Below are positions 37,051 to 48,243 of a stretch of 64,000 bases of DNA, piece by piece; the first letter of the stretch is position 1, and each line of letters opens with the position of its first letter. The DNA comes from Phoronis australis (Eukaryota; Phoronida; Phoronidae), in the NCBI GenBank assembly GCA_002633005.1, contig NMRA01000074.1:423275-487274 (forward strand). Reading direction: 5' to 3'. Made by a program: the position numbers and the translations under genes. Below the pieces are notes generated by a model that saw only the letters and a program-made list of their open reading frames with translations, was not told where the DNA came from and searched no databases.

Positions 37051-37739
37051 CTAGGCGTTGTCCATCCACTGCAGGATGTAGCTCTCCGACAATGCCTTCC
37101 AACTTGTTCTGTCTCTTATGTTAGTTCTAAACATCTGGACTCTGGTGCCGACTTGGCAGCCTTGGCAAAACGGCAACGAAGCCAAAGGCGGAAGCAAACA
37201 AGTCACGCATTGTTCCACGGGAAAATACACTCAATGTCTGCATCTGCGTACTCAGACAGTATATAATAGTTCATGGCAGTTTTTGAAAGGTCATAACTTA
37301 CCCAAAACAACACCGTTAAACAGCTGCTTGTTATGTTACTAACGCGCCTTATACAATGTAAAAATTTTCACTGACAAGTGCCCCCTGTCACATGACATTG
37401 ATGACATTTAGAAAATGTTTATTTTTTCAGATAAATTTCGTGTTTATGTCAAAGGAAATTTGACTTTGCCAAGAATGTGATAATTTCGTATACTGCGCAA
37501 CATTCTAAGGAATTTCAACCTAAAATTAAGAAAACGTACTATTTCGGTATTTACCCATACAATTATATTCAATATGGCCGCGCCCATGGTAAAACTTTCC
37601 CCATCTGTTTCACATGTATTTTTCATGTATCTCGTGGTATTATGTCTTTACGTAGGCCCATGCTTTTGTGGTTTGGATAGAAACTATCAAGAGTAGATAA
37701 GTGGAAGTGGAAACTGTAATGTTCATCCGTGTTTGGCCT

Positions 37740-37997
37740 TGGGAACCTGGTGTACTAACCGATATTACCCGACCTGGGAATCGTCCAATCGAACAAGAAG
37801 AAACCCCGATAAAACCACAGGCGTCCTCAGCTTCTGATCGTCCCCAATACACTACATATAATACTAGTATTATATGTAGTGTATTGGGGACGATCAGAAG
37901 CTGAGGACGCCTGTGGATAAAACCAGCATGCGTTATTGCTAGTAACCATTCAGCTAATAAGCAATTGCCCATTATTGAGTGGCTAACACGCTGATTT
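37740..37997 (-). repeat. tRNA-like SINE copy split by the 100-bp palindrome
   Basis: Outside the palindrome this stretch parallels 39240-39350: the order 'cc.gggaatcg', 'ccccg.taaaacc.gca.gcg', 'agtaaccattcagct' and 'gagtggctaacac' is common to both. In reverse orientation both show a B-box-like region, so this looks like a tRNA-derived SINE interrupted at 37816. Confidence 0.6.
37816..37915. mobile_element. Perfect 100-bp palindrome: end-only derivative of the 36174 element, with its own TSD
   Basis: 37816-37865 is the exact reverse complement of 37866-37915, with no spacer. Its 50-bp arm is the terminal sequence of the 673-bp element (cacaggcgtcctcag...acatataatact). It is flanked by the exact 8-bp repeat 'gataaaac' at 37808-37815 and 37916-37923. 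The related SINE at 39.3 kb has a single uninterrupted 'gctaaaac' at the matching place, which serves as an empty site. Confidence 0.95.
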
Positions 37998-38445
37998 GCT
38001 GTACGTGAACTTGGAATCCCACTTAATCTCAAGATTAAGCGGAGGGGAGTGTTGCGTGAACTTCGAGTTGGAGTAGTACGACATTAGTACGTGATGCAAC
38101 TTGACAAGTTCACTCAAATAATCACGTTCATGTTCATAAAAATTTGCAATGCACTAAATCAAGTTACATTTGAATAAAATAATGTCTAACCAAACTTTTC
38201 AACTACAGGCGATCAGTTTCACCGAACAACAATTGATTTAGTCATTCACATATTCCTCCGGTTCAGCGACACAAGTCGGTAAAGATGAAAATGGTTGATC
38301 GCGACGCCAATAATTACAAAAATTGTTTTCGCCGAACAAAAATTTCACCTTTTTGCCATAAAAGAATATTCAATTCCAAGTTCATGCAACACTCACTTCC
38401 GCTTAATCTTGAGATTAAGCAAGATTCCAAGTTCATGCACAGCAG
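37998..38445. mobile_element. Inverted-repeat element, about 70-bp arms
   Basis: Left arm 37998-38073 and right arm about 38374-38445 are inverted copies (left 'gctgtacgtgaacttggaat', then 'cttaatctcaagattaagcg', then 'gtgttgcgtgaactt') with a few mismatches. A smaller perfect palindrome, cttaatctcaagattaag, sits inside each arm. The centre of about 300 bp has no recognised gene, and no target duplication is clear. Confidence 0.75.
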
Positions 38446-39239
38446 CTCACCGGAAGCACAACATTCCCCCCTTTCGTACGGCTATTGTAACAGCGTTTTA
38501 GGAATCCACAAATGGGCCTGTGCAGTATATGGATTTAACCTGGTTTTGCTGAAGTCATCCGCATATAGTGCAAATCAACCTAACGCGCAGCATAGTGCCA
38601 CCAGAAAGGTGAACACAAGATGTCTCGTACACTGGTCATCAACCTCCCTTAGCACTGTGGCAGGCTGGCACCCCAAAGTGATGCGTGCGCCAAACTGATT
38701 TGATGAAGTTCATGCATGATACCTGTGCCAAAGTTGAAGCTACGATAGTTCTCAGCTTACAGCCAGTGGTTAATGGATTTTATATTCTTATTAGATTCGA
38801 AATTGACAACAATTAATGTGATTGATGCATACTAAGTTTCTCGGGACACTTCCCCCATGTGATAAATCCATATGACCTAGCACTCACTGTGATCAATTTT
38901 GGTTCTGATACCAGTAAGCGTTAAAAATTCATAAACCACCCGCGGTAATTTGGGAACTTACGGTAGTGTCAGTTAGGTGCAGACATCTGTTTGGCTCACC
39001 AACCCGCAACAAATTGAAGTGTGCCAAATCAGTTTTGCACAGGCTTCAGATTGGGCTGCCACACCCATACAACACAGGTGAACACAAGCTAGGTTGCCTC
39101 TGATCATACGGGTCTTCGACTCCTGGAATTTTTAGCATCATCATATGTCATGCGTGCCATCCGAGGTTCATAGGTACCAGTTGGCAGTGTTTTGTTTGTA
39201 GATCATCCGTTAGCCAACTACGCCAGATGTAGTAAAAAC
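38446..39239. other. Intergenic, no recognisable gene
   Basis: Short frames only; the 137-codon frame starting in the inverted-repeat element at 38285 has no recognisable domain. Confidence 0.3.
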
Positions 39240-39350
39240 CAAGATTACGCGACCCGGGAATCGAACCAGTGGCCCCGCTAAAACCGGCAAGCGTGCTCAG
39301 TAACCATTCAGCTTATTGAAAATTATTCGTCAGCGAGTGGCTAACACAGG
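39240..39350 (-). repeat. tRNA-like SINE copy, uninterrupted
   Basis: On the reverse strand: an A-box-like 'agctgaatggtta', then 'cacgcttgccggttttagcg', then a perfect B-box core 'ggttcgattcc' (complement of 39257-39267). It is the intact relative of 37740-37997. Confidence 0.6.
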
Positions 39351-40188
39351 CCTATATTATTTACCAGAAACACATCTACAAAAACAACCGTGTGTTCCTG
39401 AAAGTCTTACTAGCCAGCCAGCCAACTGCATTAACACAAGCATCCAGCTGGGATGGATGTGTGTAAATTTCAGTTATATAGACCTAGAAATTTCACACTA
39501 ATTAGTTCTGCTCATCACCTTGTCACTAAGTTTGACTAAACTTATATCAACATGTAGCTAATGTCAAAATACAGTGAGAAACTGTTCATGTGGCGAACTT
39601 CGAAACCTTGAAATTTCACTTAGCTGGGGTAGTTGTGCTCTTCACTACAAGCGGGCTTGCATGTAAAATAGAAGTCAACAGAAACTCGCATTGCCCGTTA
39701 CATTCATGTGAAAAACGATCTAGAAACATCATTTCTTGCATAATTCTCTGGCTTTTGTTACAAAGAAAAGTCTCGTTGAAAGACGGGTTGTGGTTGGTCC
39801 ACAGACATAGTACGTAGCTGAATTGACTGCTTAAAGGGGTTATTAACCCTTATTCCGCTGAAGAATTTAACTTTTGATTTAGACCACCTAACGCTATGTA
39901 ATTGGTCTCAATTCATTCCTTACTTAGAAAGGAAAGTGATTTCTGGGTTTGCAAGGAAGTTTGTTATTGCATGAGTCTGTTTTCGGCAAATAAAATGGCA
40001 CGCTGACACAATCAAGTTGCAGATCCTAGTCTCGAGCAATAAAGAACTGTCGGTTCAGGCCCTGAAATCTGTCAAGTTTGAATTGGGAGCAATTTCGTAA
40101 TGATTAATGCTTTAAATCAAAGTGATGTTTCTTGTGATAGAAGGCGGGCTTATAGATGATTTAAATGCAGTTGTAATTGTACATTCAG
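39351..40188. other. 5' flank or first intron of the RRM gene; no exon identified
   Basis: The acceptor at 40187-40188 requires an upstream exon carrying the start codon, but I could not identify it here with confidence. Confidence 0.35.
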
Positions 40189-43100
40189 GAAAAGAAACTG
40201 TCAGCAGCTGCAAAACAAAGATTGGCGAGGCGTAAGAAATGGTGGGACGAGCACAATAAGAATACAAGCGAGACCAAAAAGAAATCCAGCAGTGACGATC
40301 AACATGGTAATTTTTTCAGCTGACACTACTTCTCAAGGTGAAACTGATACAGCCAGCAACGAATCTATGCACAAAAGTGACACTCTACATCTGTTTAATG
40401 TTCACAGGAATCTATTTTTTTAATTCTGGCTTTAAGAACATGAAAACCTGTGTCAGTTATTTGCCTAATATTTATCAGAAATCAGGTCTGCTTACCCAGA
40501 CTAAAAGAGACAATGGTTTGGGGCAAAGCGTCTAGTTGAGAAGATACCAAACCCTGTTTTGATGATTTCAGCCAATGCTCGTTCTGTCACCTGCTAATGA
40601 GTCATTTGTGTCAATCTTCCAAGTTTATGACGGGAATAAACTACATGTATCTCACAATTTGGATGTAATAGTCCTTGATGGGTGGTCTTTTCCCACAGTT
40701 GCAATGTAATTTGTTAAAAGCTTAGGTCATGCTTGCCAGTTTAGCAAGCTTTGAAAGGATTTTTTAAATTTTCCTCCAAACTTTTGAGATTTGCCAAGAG
40801 TTGCAGAGCATGATTTTGTATCAGAGAACTGGATAGGCCAAAACCGAGTTTGGTGTCCTTTTAATTAGAGACTAAAATTTAACAAAAGTGATCTTTGATT
40901 AGGACAAAGTTTATCTCGTTGCTACATTTTTTGCATTAACTTTAGGTATGGACTGCCAGAGTTCTGCTGAAGTCTGTCCGATTTATTTGTAAAACTGCCC
41001 TGCATTGTTTCATTGCCAATAGCGTGGTGGCATGCTTGTAGCATTCTTGCTAAAGTTCCACACAGTTGATGGTTGGGTATTGGCACCTTGGAGTCATGCA
41101 TTCAGACAATTGTACAAGTTCAGTTGTTTCTGCAGCAGTCAAACTGTTCGAAAATTTTTTGTTAATTTGCCTGTCTATGAAAGAGGTTCGAATTTTAACT
41201 CATTCATGCGATGACTTGAAAAAGCACAAAATGTTAGGTTTGGATACCTGAGGCAAAGTCGATGAGGAATTGTGTCCAGAGGGGGGTGTTTGGTGCTATT
41301 GGTGGTGAGGGGGAGATTCTTTCATCACCTGAAGAAGGCGCATACACCATTCAATGGAACTAGGGTTCTGATTACAGATTTCAATAGTCCGTTGTTCGGT
41401 CACACAATAAACAATCGGCATTTAGACCCACATCTTTACGTTGATTTTTATCAGTTCATATCAGGCTGATGATGATAAATGGTCGTCAGTTTGGTATCAG
41501 TTTGGTCATTCATTGCAGCATTCATGGAAAATATGTTTTGATCATTTGTCTTGTGATTGTGTGGTAAAAAAATCACGTAAATTATCTCGACTGATGAAAA
41601 TCCCTGCATGACAAATTATATCAACCATTTAAATGAATTCGTATCAGCCATGTATATCATATATATACATATACATATATATATATACCATTCTTGGGAA
41701 TTCATAGCTGAAATGGTTGATACGAGTTCAAATAAAATAATCTTTTATCATAAATTATGGTCATCAGACTTATGTGCTTTTGGAGTTATTAACTGAACTA
41801 TTTTGAATATGATGCTCTAGTCACTTTGGGGAAATGAAGAACTGATATTGACATAGTTTCAAGTTTTGATTACCCTTCAGTGCATGCTTCAGTGGTTTTT
41901 GCTCTGCAGATATGAAGTCTTGTTTGAGCAAAACTAGCACAGTTGGGTCAGGTTGGTGTGTTTTTTTGAAAATTGATGGGTATTTTTGTTGTACATACAA
42001 TATAAGCCAAAAGTGTTCAGGCATAATGACCAGAATTCCCTGTCATGACAGCTGGGCAGAATCTGAAGTCACTGTCAAGAGCAGCCTTCTTTCAGGATTA
42101 AGAGTGTACAGGAAAGTTAGTAAAACCGTGGCTAAGCCATTCAGTAAATAGAAGTTTGCCGCCTTGATGGTTATTTCCAGTCATTTTTGCTTTAAACAGA
42201 ATTAGCTGCCATGATAAGTAAACAGTATTTTATCTGGTTACTTTTGTCTTTTATTGTACTTTCAAAAAGTCACCTGATACCACCTGAAATGGGTAGGGAT
42301 CCATCTTAAACTTTGTTAAACTGCCTGATGTCAGCTTTGAGGCGCACGTTCCAAAATGAGTCCGGCACGGGCCAGAACCAGTATAATATGCTATTTTTGG
42401 TGAAGTTATTATCATTTTACTCTCGCATTACAGAACCAAAAAGGAGAAAAGTTGAAAAATTGAAAAAAGAAGCAAATGATAATGAAAACCCTTGGAAAAA
42501 AGCTTTGGCACAAAGACAAACAGAAAATGATAACTGTGGCTCGGAAAAGGAGGTAGTAAACACTGAATGTGTTACGAGGACACCTGGTGGTCAGGATGAA
42601 AGAGCAGTTGAAAGGTCAGAAGCAGAAAGCGGTGCATTGTGTGTACGGAAAACGACCACAGGGAAGAAGACCAAGAGTAAAAAGGAACAAAAGAAATACG
42701 TTCTATTCATTGGCAATCTGCCATACAGTGTGACAAAGGTTGACTTGGAAGATCATTTCATAAGAACAGGTTAAGTTAGTGATTCATTTTGGTGTACATT
42801 CAAGAAAACTGATAAAAACATTCTTGAAAATCAACAAAATTTTGGAAAAAAAAATTTGTGTCTATTCAACAATTTACAATTTTTTTCAAATTTCCTTTGT
42901 TATTTTCTTTATGTCATTGACCACTTTCAATATTTTTTTTCAAAAGTGTAATATTCGTTCTCAGCTGAAGGTATTTCTTAGAAAAACTTGAAAGGTAAAT
43001 GTTGTTAAGACTGCAGATGGTAGTTCAGTTCTGTCTCATTTTAAATGTAATTTGAAATGATCATGGTTTAACGTCTTGACGTACGTGAATGTTGTTTAAG

Positions 43101-46100
43101 TTATACTCTTTTCACTTTGTTTCTATCAAATACATCATGAAAAGAATTTGAATTGGCAGGAAAAAATGTAAATTCAGGCAAGACTGTAATTTATGAAATG
43201 ACTGTTATTTTACTGCTGTTTTTCTATTGACAAAATTTCCTGTGTTCTAAACTGGTGACAGTACAGGAAACAGTGTCTTATTTAAAACTGTTTAAAATAG
43301 GCAAGTCATCTCAAGGAAATACATTAAGTGAGAAATGTATTCACTTACACTTGGGCGCTTGTGATTTGTCCACTTTTGCTTCGAGTCTCGAGTAAGATTT
43401 GGTGGTTACGTGCCCTGATGTTGAAGATTTCTTATAAACTTACACCAACTCAGGTGTTAGTGGCATCAAACTGTTACCAAACAAATCATATTTCCTCTTA
43501 GACTTGTTCCTGAATATCTTGTCACAGGTAAGATTTGCACCCGACTTCCCAGTTGCAATGTATTGTGAACAGAGCATGACAATATTGTAATTTTGATTCG
43601 CTCCAGGAGGTGTAGAAAATGTCAGACTCCCAACAGACAAAAACTCAGGGAAACCTAGAGGTTTTGCATACATAGAGTTCAAGGACAAGCAAAGCCACTC
43701 TGTGAGTATGGTAGCTAAGTCCTAGCTTTGTCATGTACTGGTGTAGGATTTTTAAGGACTCACCAACTGCACTCAGATCCAATTGTTGGTGGATTGGTAT
43801 TCAAATTTTATTCATTACTGAAATTCGTCCGTGTTGTCCACAGTGCATGCAGTCTAGGTAATACAAAGTTGGTTTTAAGTGATGAGCTGTCATCTGTAAT
43901 TATAAAACGGCAAAGTATTACTAACAAAACCAAAGAGGAGCTGATGCTTGGGAATTTTTCCTAATCCAGACAATAGACATTTCGACATAATCGAGAACTT
44001 CCTTAAGTTGGGACGTGTCTTGACCGTGATAGATTAGAGTTTGTTCAAAATCAGACAAACTGATAGGAACTTTAAAATATATTTAATTTTATCTTTTTCA
44101 CTGCTAAATGTTTACATGGTGTTTAGACATTTGCCGTAACAGGTTTGGTTAAATGTTTCGTGAATCCTGAATTTTGTTTTGCATATTGTAATAAAAATGA
44201 GTCTTCCTTCAGTTTTCAAAAAAGTTAATCAGATTTCTTCTTGCAGAAAATTTAGTGAAATTTCAAATTAAAAAGTTCTGGCTGGTTTTCAAACAATGTT
44301 TTGTCTGACTTTCATCTAAGCTTTCGTCATAACTTAGACAAAACCAGACTAATTTTGATGAAATTTAATTAGTTATTAACATTTTTAAAGCTAGTAAGGT
44401 AGAGGCTGCTTAATGTCATAACCTTGGGTCCAACATAAATTATGATAATAAGCTGGATATTCCATTAAGAATGTTTTGACTTGACTGTGATTGTAACCAC
44501 TTGTAATCTTGCTGAGTGGAAAGTCTCGGAGTTATATAATGAGAGTATGTATGAACAGGAAACGACTGATTTTTAGCCCCGTCACTGAGATGTGATAATT
44601 AATGGCAAAGGAATTTACGAAAGTTTATATTAGTTTTAGACGTAGAAGTTGAGGTACTCGTGCTAAAAAGTGAATGAGAATCAAATAAAATTGCTCATTT
44701 GTTAAATACAGTATCCAGGAATATGGCAATAAATTTTTTCATAGTGTGACTTGTTTTGGATTCAGTCGGAAATGATTTGTTTTTTGACATTTCGTGACGG
44801 TAACTATGGGAGTACTTTATTATCCAGTATGATATCAACTGGGCTCCACTATTCTGTATTTAGGCCAGGAATCATGTCAATGACATTAGAAGCTTTTCAG
44901 TTTCTTGCTGATTTCCGTCCTGAATCTGATGATAACATAAATAGTGCTTCTGTCTTTTGGTTGGTCCTCACTGCCATCTCAATACTGTAGCTTCACCCAT
45001 GCGTAAACTTAAGGCCGACATCGAAAATTTTGCTATTATTTTTACCTAATAATTTACTGGTAATCCTACAATTGAAGGATTTTGGTACAAAAAACTGGTG
45101 TGGTCACAGATTTTGTAAACTTCCAGTATTGCTGTTAAGATACTAGACGGTTTGCATTTCTGGTGTGAGCATGCCAAGAATTTTGCTATGACACTTGGCT
45201 TTCCTCAGTTTCCAACTGTTGGTTTATGACCCTTTATAATTGCAGCACTATGCTATGAAGTGGAATACTGGCTGTTAACTACTTTCTAGTTTTAGGTTAT
45301 TAATTAAGTCAAGTCTCTTGTCATATTTTCAAAATTCAAAAACATGCACAATATGTACTTTTCACGAACTATGTAAATAATTATAATTCTATTTAAAAAC
45401 CTTTCAAAATGAATAAAAATACCCTTGTCAAACCCAGTGTTTGCAATTGTGTTTATGATGGGCAATGTAGCTCCTGATTACCCATTGGCAAGTTAATCTC
45501 CAATAAATGATAACATCAGCTGAAAGTGTGTGGTTTCTTTGAAGATAGCTGCAGATTTTAAGACTTTAGTGAACCAGTCGAGTTGCCCAAACTCNGAAGA
45601 TTTCTTATAAACTTACACCAACTCAGGTGTTAGTGGCATCAAACTGTTACCAAACAAATCATATTTCCTCTTAGACTTGTTCCTGAACATCTTGTCACAG
45701 GTAAGATTTGCACCCGACTTCCCAGTTGCAATGTATTGTGAACAGAGCATGACAATATTGTAATTTTGATTCGCTCTAGGAGGTGTAGAAAATGTCAGAC
45801 TCCCAACAGACAAAAACTCAGGGAAACCTAGAGGTTTTGCATACATAGAGTTCAAGGACAAGCAAAGCCACACAGTGAGTATGGTAGCTTGTCATATTTT
45901 CAAAATTCAAAAACATGCACAATATGTACTTTTCACGAACTATGTAATTCTATTTAAAAACCTTTCAAAATGAATAAAAATACCCTTGTCAAACCCAGTG
46001 TTTGCAATTGTGTTTATGATGGGCAATGTAGCTCCTGATTACCCATTGGCAAGTTAATCTCCAATAAATGATAACATCAGCTGAAAGTGTGTGGTTTCTT

Positions 46101-46498
46101 TGAAGATAGCTGCAGATTTTAAGACTTTAGTGAACCAGTCGAGTTGCCCAAACTCGACCGATGAGATGTCAACACAGGACTCTTTCCATGACTGTTGTAA
46201 TTTCATTAGCAAAACAAAGGACTCTGTCAAGATATTGCAGAACCTCTAGTGGTACCCCCTTCCCAAACTGGGCTGAGTCTTTGTTGCGGGCAAACCTCAT
46301 TATTGTGTTTTTCTGTTGTGTTTGCAGCATGCTTTGAGGCTACACCACACGGAGTTGAAAGGAAGGAAAATCAATGTCGAGTTCACGTCCATCGGTGGAA
46401 AGTCAAAGAACAGACTGGACAAGCTCAAACAAAAAAATAAGTCTATGGAACGATTCAAACAGTTTCCTGGCTCTCCAGATGAGAAAGAGAAGAACTAG
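40189..46498 (+). CDS. Nop6-like single-RRM RNA-binding protein, first exon not found
   Basis: Exons 40189-40306, 42434-42769, 43607-43701 (or its duplicate 45780-45874) and 46328-46498 join in phase with GT-AG introns into at least 239 residues ending in a stop. The N-terminal part is lysine/arginine-rich (KKLSAAAKQRLARRKKWWDE), then an acidic/basic low-complexity linker, then one RRM: RNP2 YVLFIGNLPYSVT at the end of exon 2, RNP1 KPRGFAYIEF in exon 3, and the last helix/strand HHTELKGRKINVEFT in exon 4. A basic K/R tail follows (KNRLDKLKQKNKSMERFK). The 'L-K-G-R-K-I-N-V-E-x-T-x-G-G' end is typical of Nop6-type nucleolar RRM proteins linked to small-subunit ribosome assembly. That function is inferred from family resemblance. 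The exon with the start codon must lie upstream of 40189. Confidence 0.85.
41650..41690. repeat. AT-rich microsatellite in the RRM gene intron
   Basis: Short imperfect (TA)n/(TATACA)n run. Confidence 0.8.
43607..43701 (+). CDS. RRM gene exon 3 (RNP1 exon), first assembly copy
   Basis: 95-nt exon with acceptor 'ctccag' and donor 'gtgagt', encoding GVENVRLPTDKN...FAYIEFKDKQSHS. Duplicated at 45780-45874 with the last codon changed to threonine. Exon 3 starts in phase 1 and ends in phase 0, so the two copies cannot be spliced in series. Confidence 0.85.
43717..45318. other. 1602-bp segment absent from the second copy (haplotype indel)
   Basis: Flanking sequences 43423-43716 and 45319-45594 are adjacent in the second copy (45596-45889 then 45890-46155). 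The right end of this segment contains the left part of repeat R1. No gene recognised inside it. Confidence 0.8.
45168..45594 (+). repeat. Dispersed repeat R1, second locus (partly duplicated at 45890-46195)
   Basis: Aligns with 3190-3504 across the 45318/45319 breakpoint without interruption, so the longer arrangement is the normal structure of the repeat. Confidence 0.55.
45595..45595. other. Single-base assembly gap (contig join)
   Basis: Sequence before the 'n' recurs ending at 46155; sequence after it recurs from 43423. Confidence 0.85.
45780..45874 (+). CDS. RRM gene exon 3, second assembly copy
   Basis: Same 95-nt exon as 43607-43701, with acceptor 'ctctag' and final codon ACA instead of TCT. 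Both splice sites are intact. It is likely the other allele brought in by contig joining. Confidence 0.85.
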
Positions 46499-47935
46499 GG
46501 ACATCTGTGAGGATTCTGAGATGACAAAACCAAATTTAGAGAGGCTCTAGGTTTTGACTTGGGTTTTCAAGCATTTCAAGCTGTTGTGAGTCTGGTTTTC
46601 TGGCAAAAATAGTTTAATTTTGACTACATATTTTTCTTGATGAAATTGGTCTCAATTTGTTCCTTAGTCAATTTAGAAATTGTTTCTGGATTAGGGGTTT
46701 CCTGACAGTACTGCTTGAGACCAGACCCTTGCCTTGACCCAGCATGTCATTTTATGTGTCAAAGGTAATATAGATGGCAAAATCGTCTGATTCTGAGACC
46801 AAACAATAGATGGAATAAAAGTTGGTGCATTGACCCCATTGCATTCAGCCAAGCCAACTTTTTCGAGGTTAGTCAAGATTCATGCTTACTATCTTGAAAG
46901 TTGTACTTCAATCATAACATATTCTCTGTGGGGATTTCCAAAATAAGGTCTTGCTCTTTCTTTTAGTAAAGTATGATTTTCACATCTAGGTCTTGCTAAA
47001 GCCTTCAGATATTTTCTACATGTAGGTTTTACACGTGTGACACACTTCTCCATAGGTAATTGACGTTTGCATAATCTGTAAGAATACAACTTTACATTCA
47101 ACAATTCGATCTGCAATTGCTGCTCATCAGTGTCTAAAGTTTGATGTTTGCGGTCCCTCAAAAATTAAACAATGGATAGGAACGTGATTTTGGTTTAGCA
47201 CGGATTCAAAGCAATGATGCTGCAAGATTCTGATGAGCTGAACTCAATAATTTAAGATATGTGCAGACACAGTGACTGTATTTTGAATTGTAATATGTAA
47301 TTATTAACCATAAATATTAAGAGTATTTGGTTTCAAGGAGGTTTGGTTAAACCAAAGCGTTACATGTCAAGAGATTTATTGAGACATTTCCCCAGTGTAT
47401 TAAATATTGCTATCTCCAGGGCTGGATCTAAGATGTTGCAGATAATTCTAGACTGAGATATGTTAGGTTGTTCAAAGTTGATCTTAGTTCTTCAATTTAT
47501 CGTAGTACCTATTAAATTGTAATGGCTACTTCAGGTTGTTGTTTCCTACCTCATCACGAGATTTCAATGTGCAAATCATTATCTTTTGGAGTCTTGATGT
47601 CATTTGTGTGTGGAATACAGTGAACGAATGTGTTTATTATGTAACAGTTTGCATGTTGAAGATGAATTTCAGATTTTAATGTTATATAGGGCCTTAGAAA
47701 AATTCCAATTTTGGCCAACCATCGGAACAATGTATCTGATAAATTGCCAGTCGGACTCTCATGAAACTTAAAGTTAATATGCTTTATGAATTGTCCTCCA
47801 AAACTTTGTTTAGATTTGTTTCTGAATTGTTCTACTTACGCATGAGAGGGCTTTAAGAATAGAGTTTAAATGAAAAACATTTTAAAGTTTCATAAAATGA
47901 AAACTAAACTACAATATTTTTGAGATTTTATCTAG
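46499..47935. other. 3' flank of the RRM gene; no gene seen
   Basis: Presumed 3' UTR followed by AT-rich DNA. The stretch 47685-47790 ('agggccttagaaaaattcca') has a weak relative at 57498-57560. An AATAAA at 48815-48820 downstream is a possible but distant polyadenylation signal. Confidence 0.35.
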
Positions 47936-47991
47936 AACATTGAGCAAATTTCTTCTGGTATTAAAATATGAGGAGAAATTTGCTCAATGTT
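47936..47991. repeat. Hairpin with perfect 18-bp arms and a 20-nt loop
   Basis: 47936-47953 (aacattgagcaaatttct) is exactly complementary in reverse to 47974-47991. AT-rich; could be chance-derived or a small foldback element. Confidence 0.9.
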
Positions 47992-48243
47992 ATTGATTCT
48001 GTTGTTTTGTTATGAATGCGCCTTTCTTTTTGACTACATTTTACTAAAAAAGCACATGACCTAACTAACACCAGGTTGGTATAAAGTCAGAGATCAAATT
48101 CTTTATCTGTGCAATTACTGTTTACAGCCAACTGTTATGTCATATATCCCATGAGCGGAGTTTCGCCTTTTTCGCACGGGATTTTGACACTTATATATAC
48201 AATCAGCAATTTACCAGTATGTGTTAATGAGGTATAGTAAATA

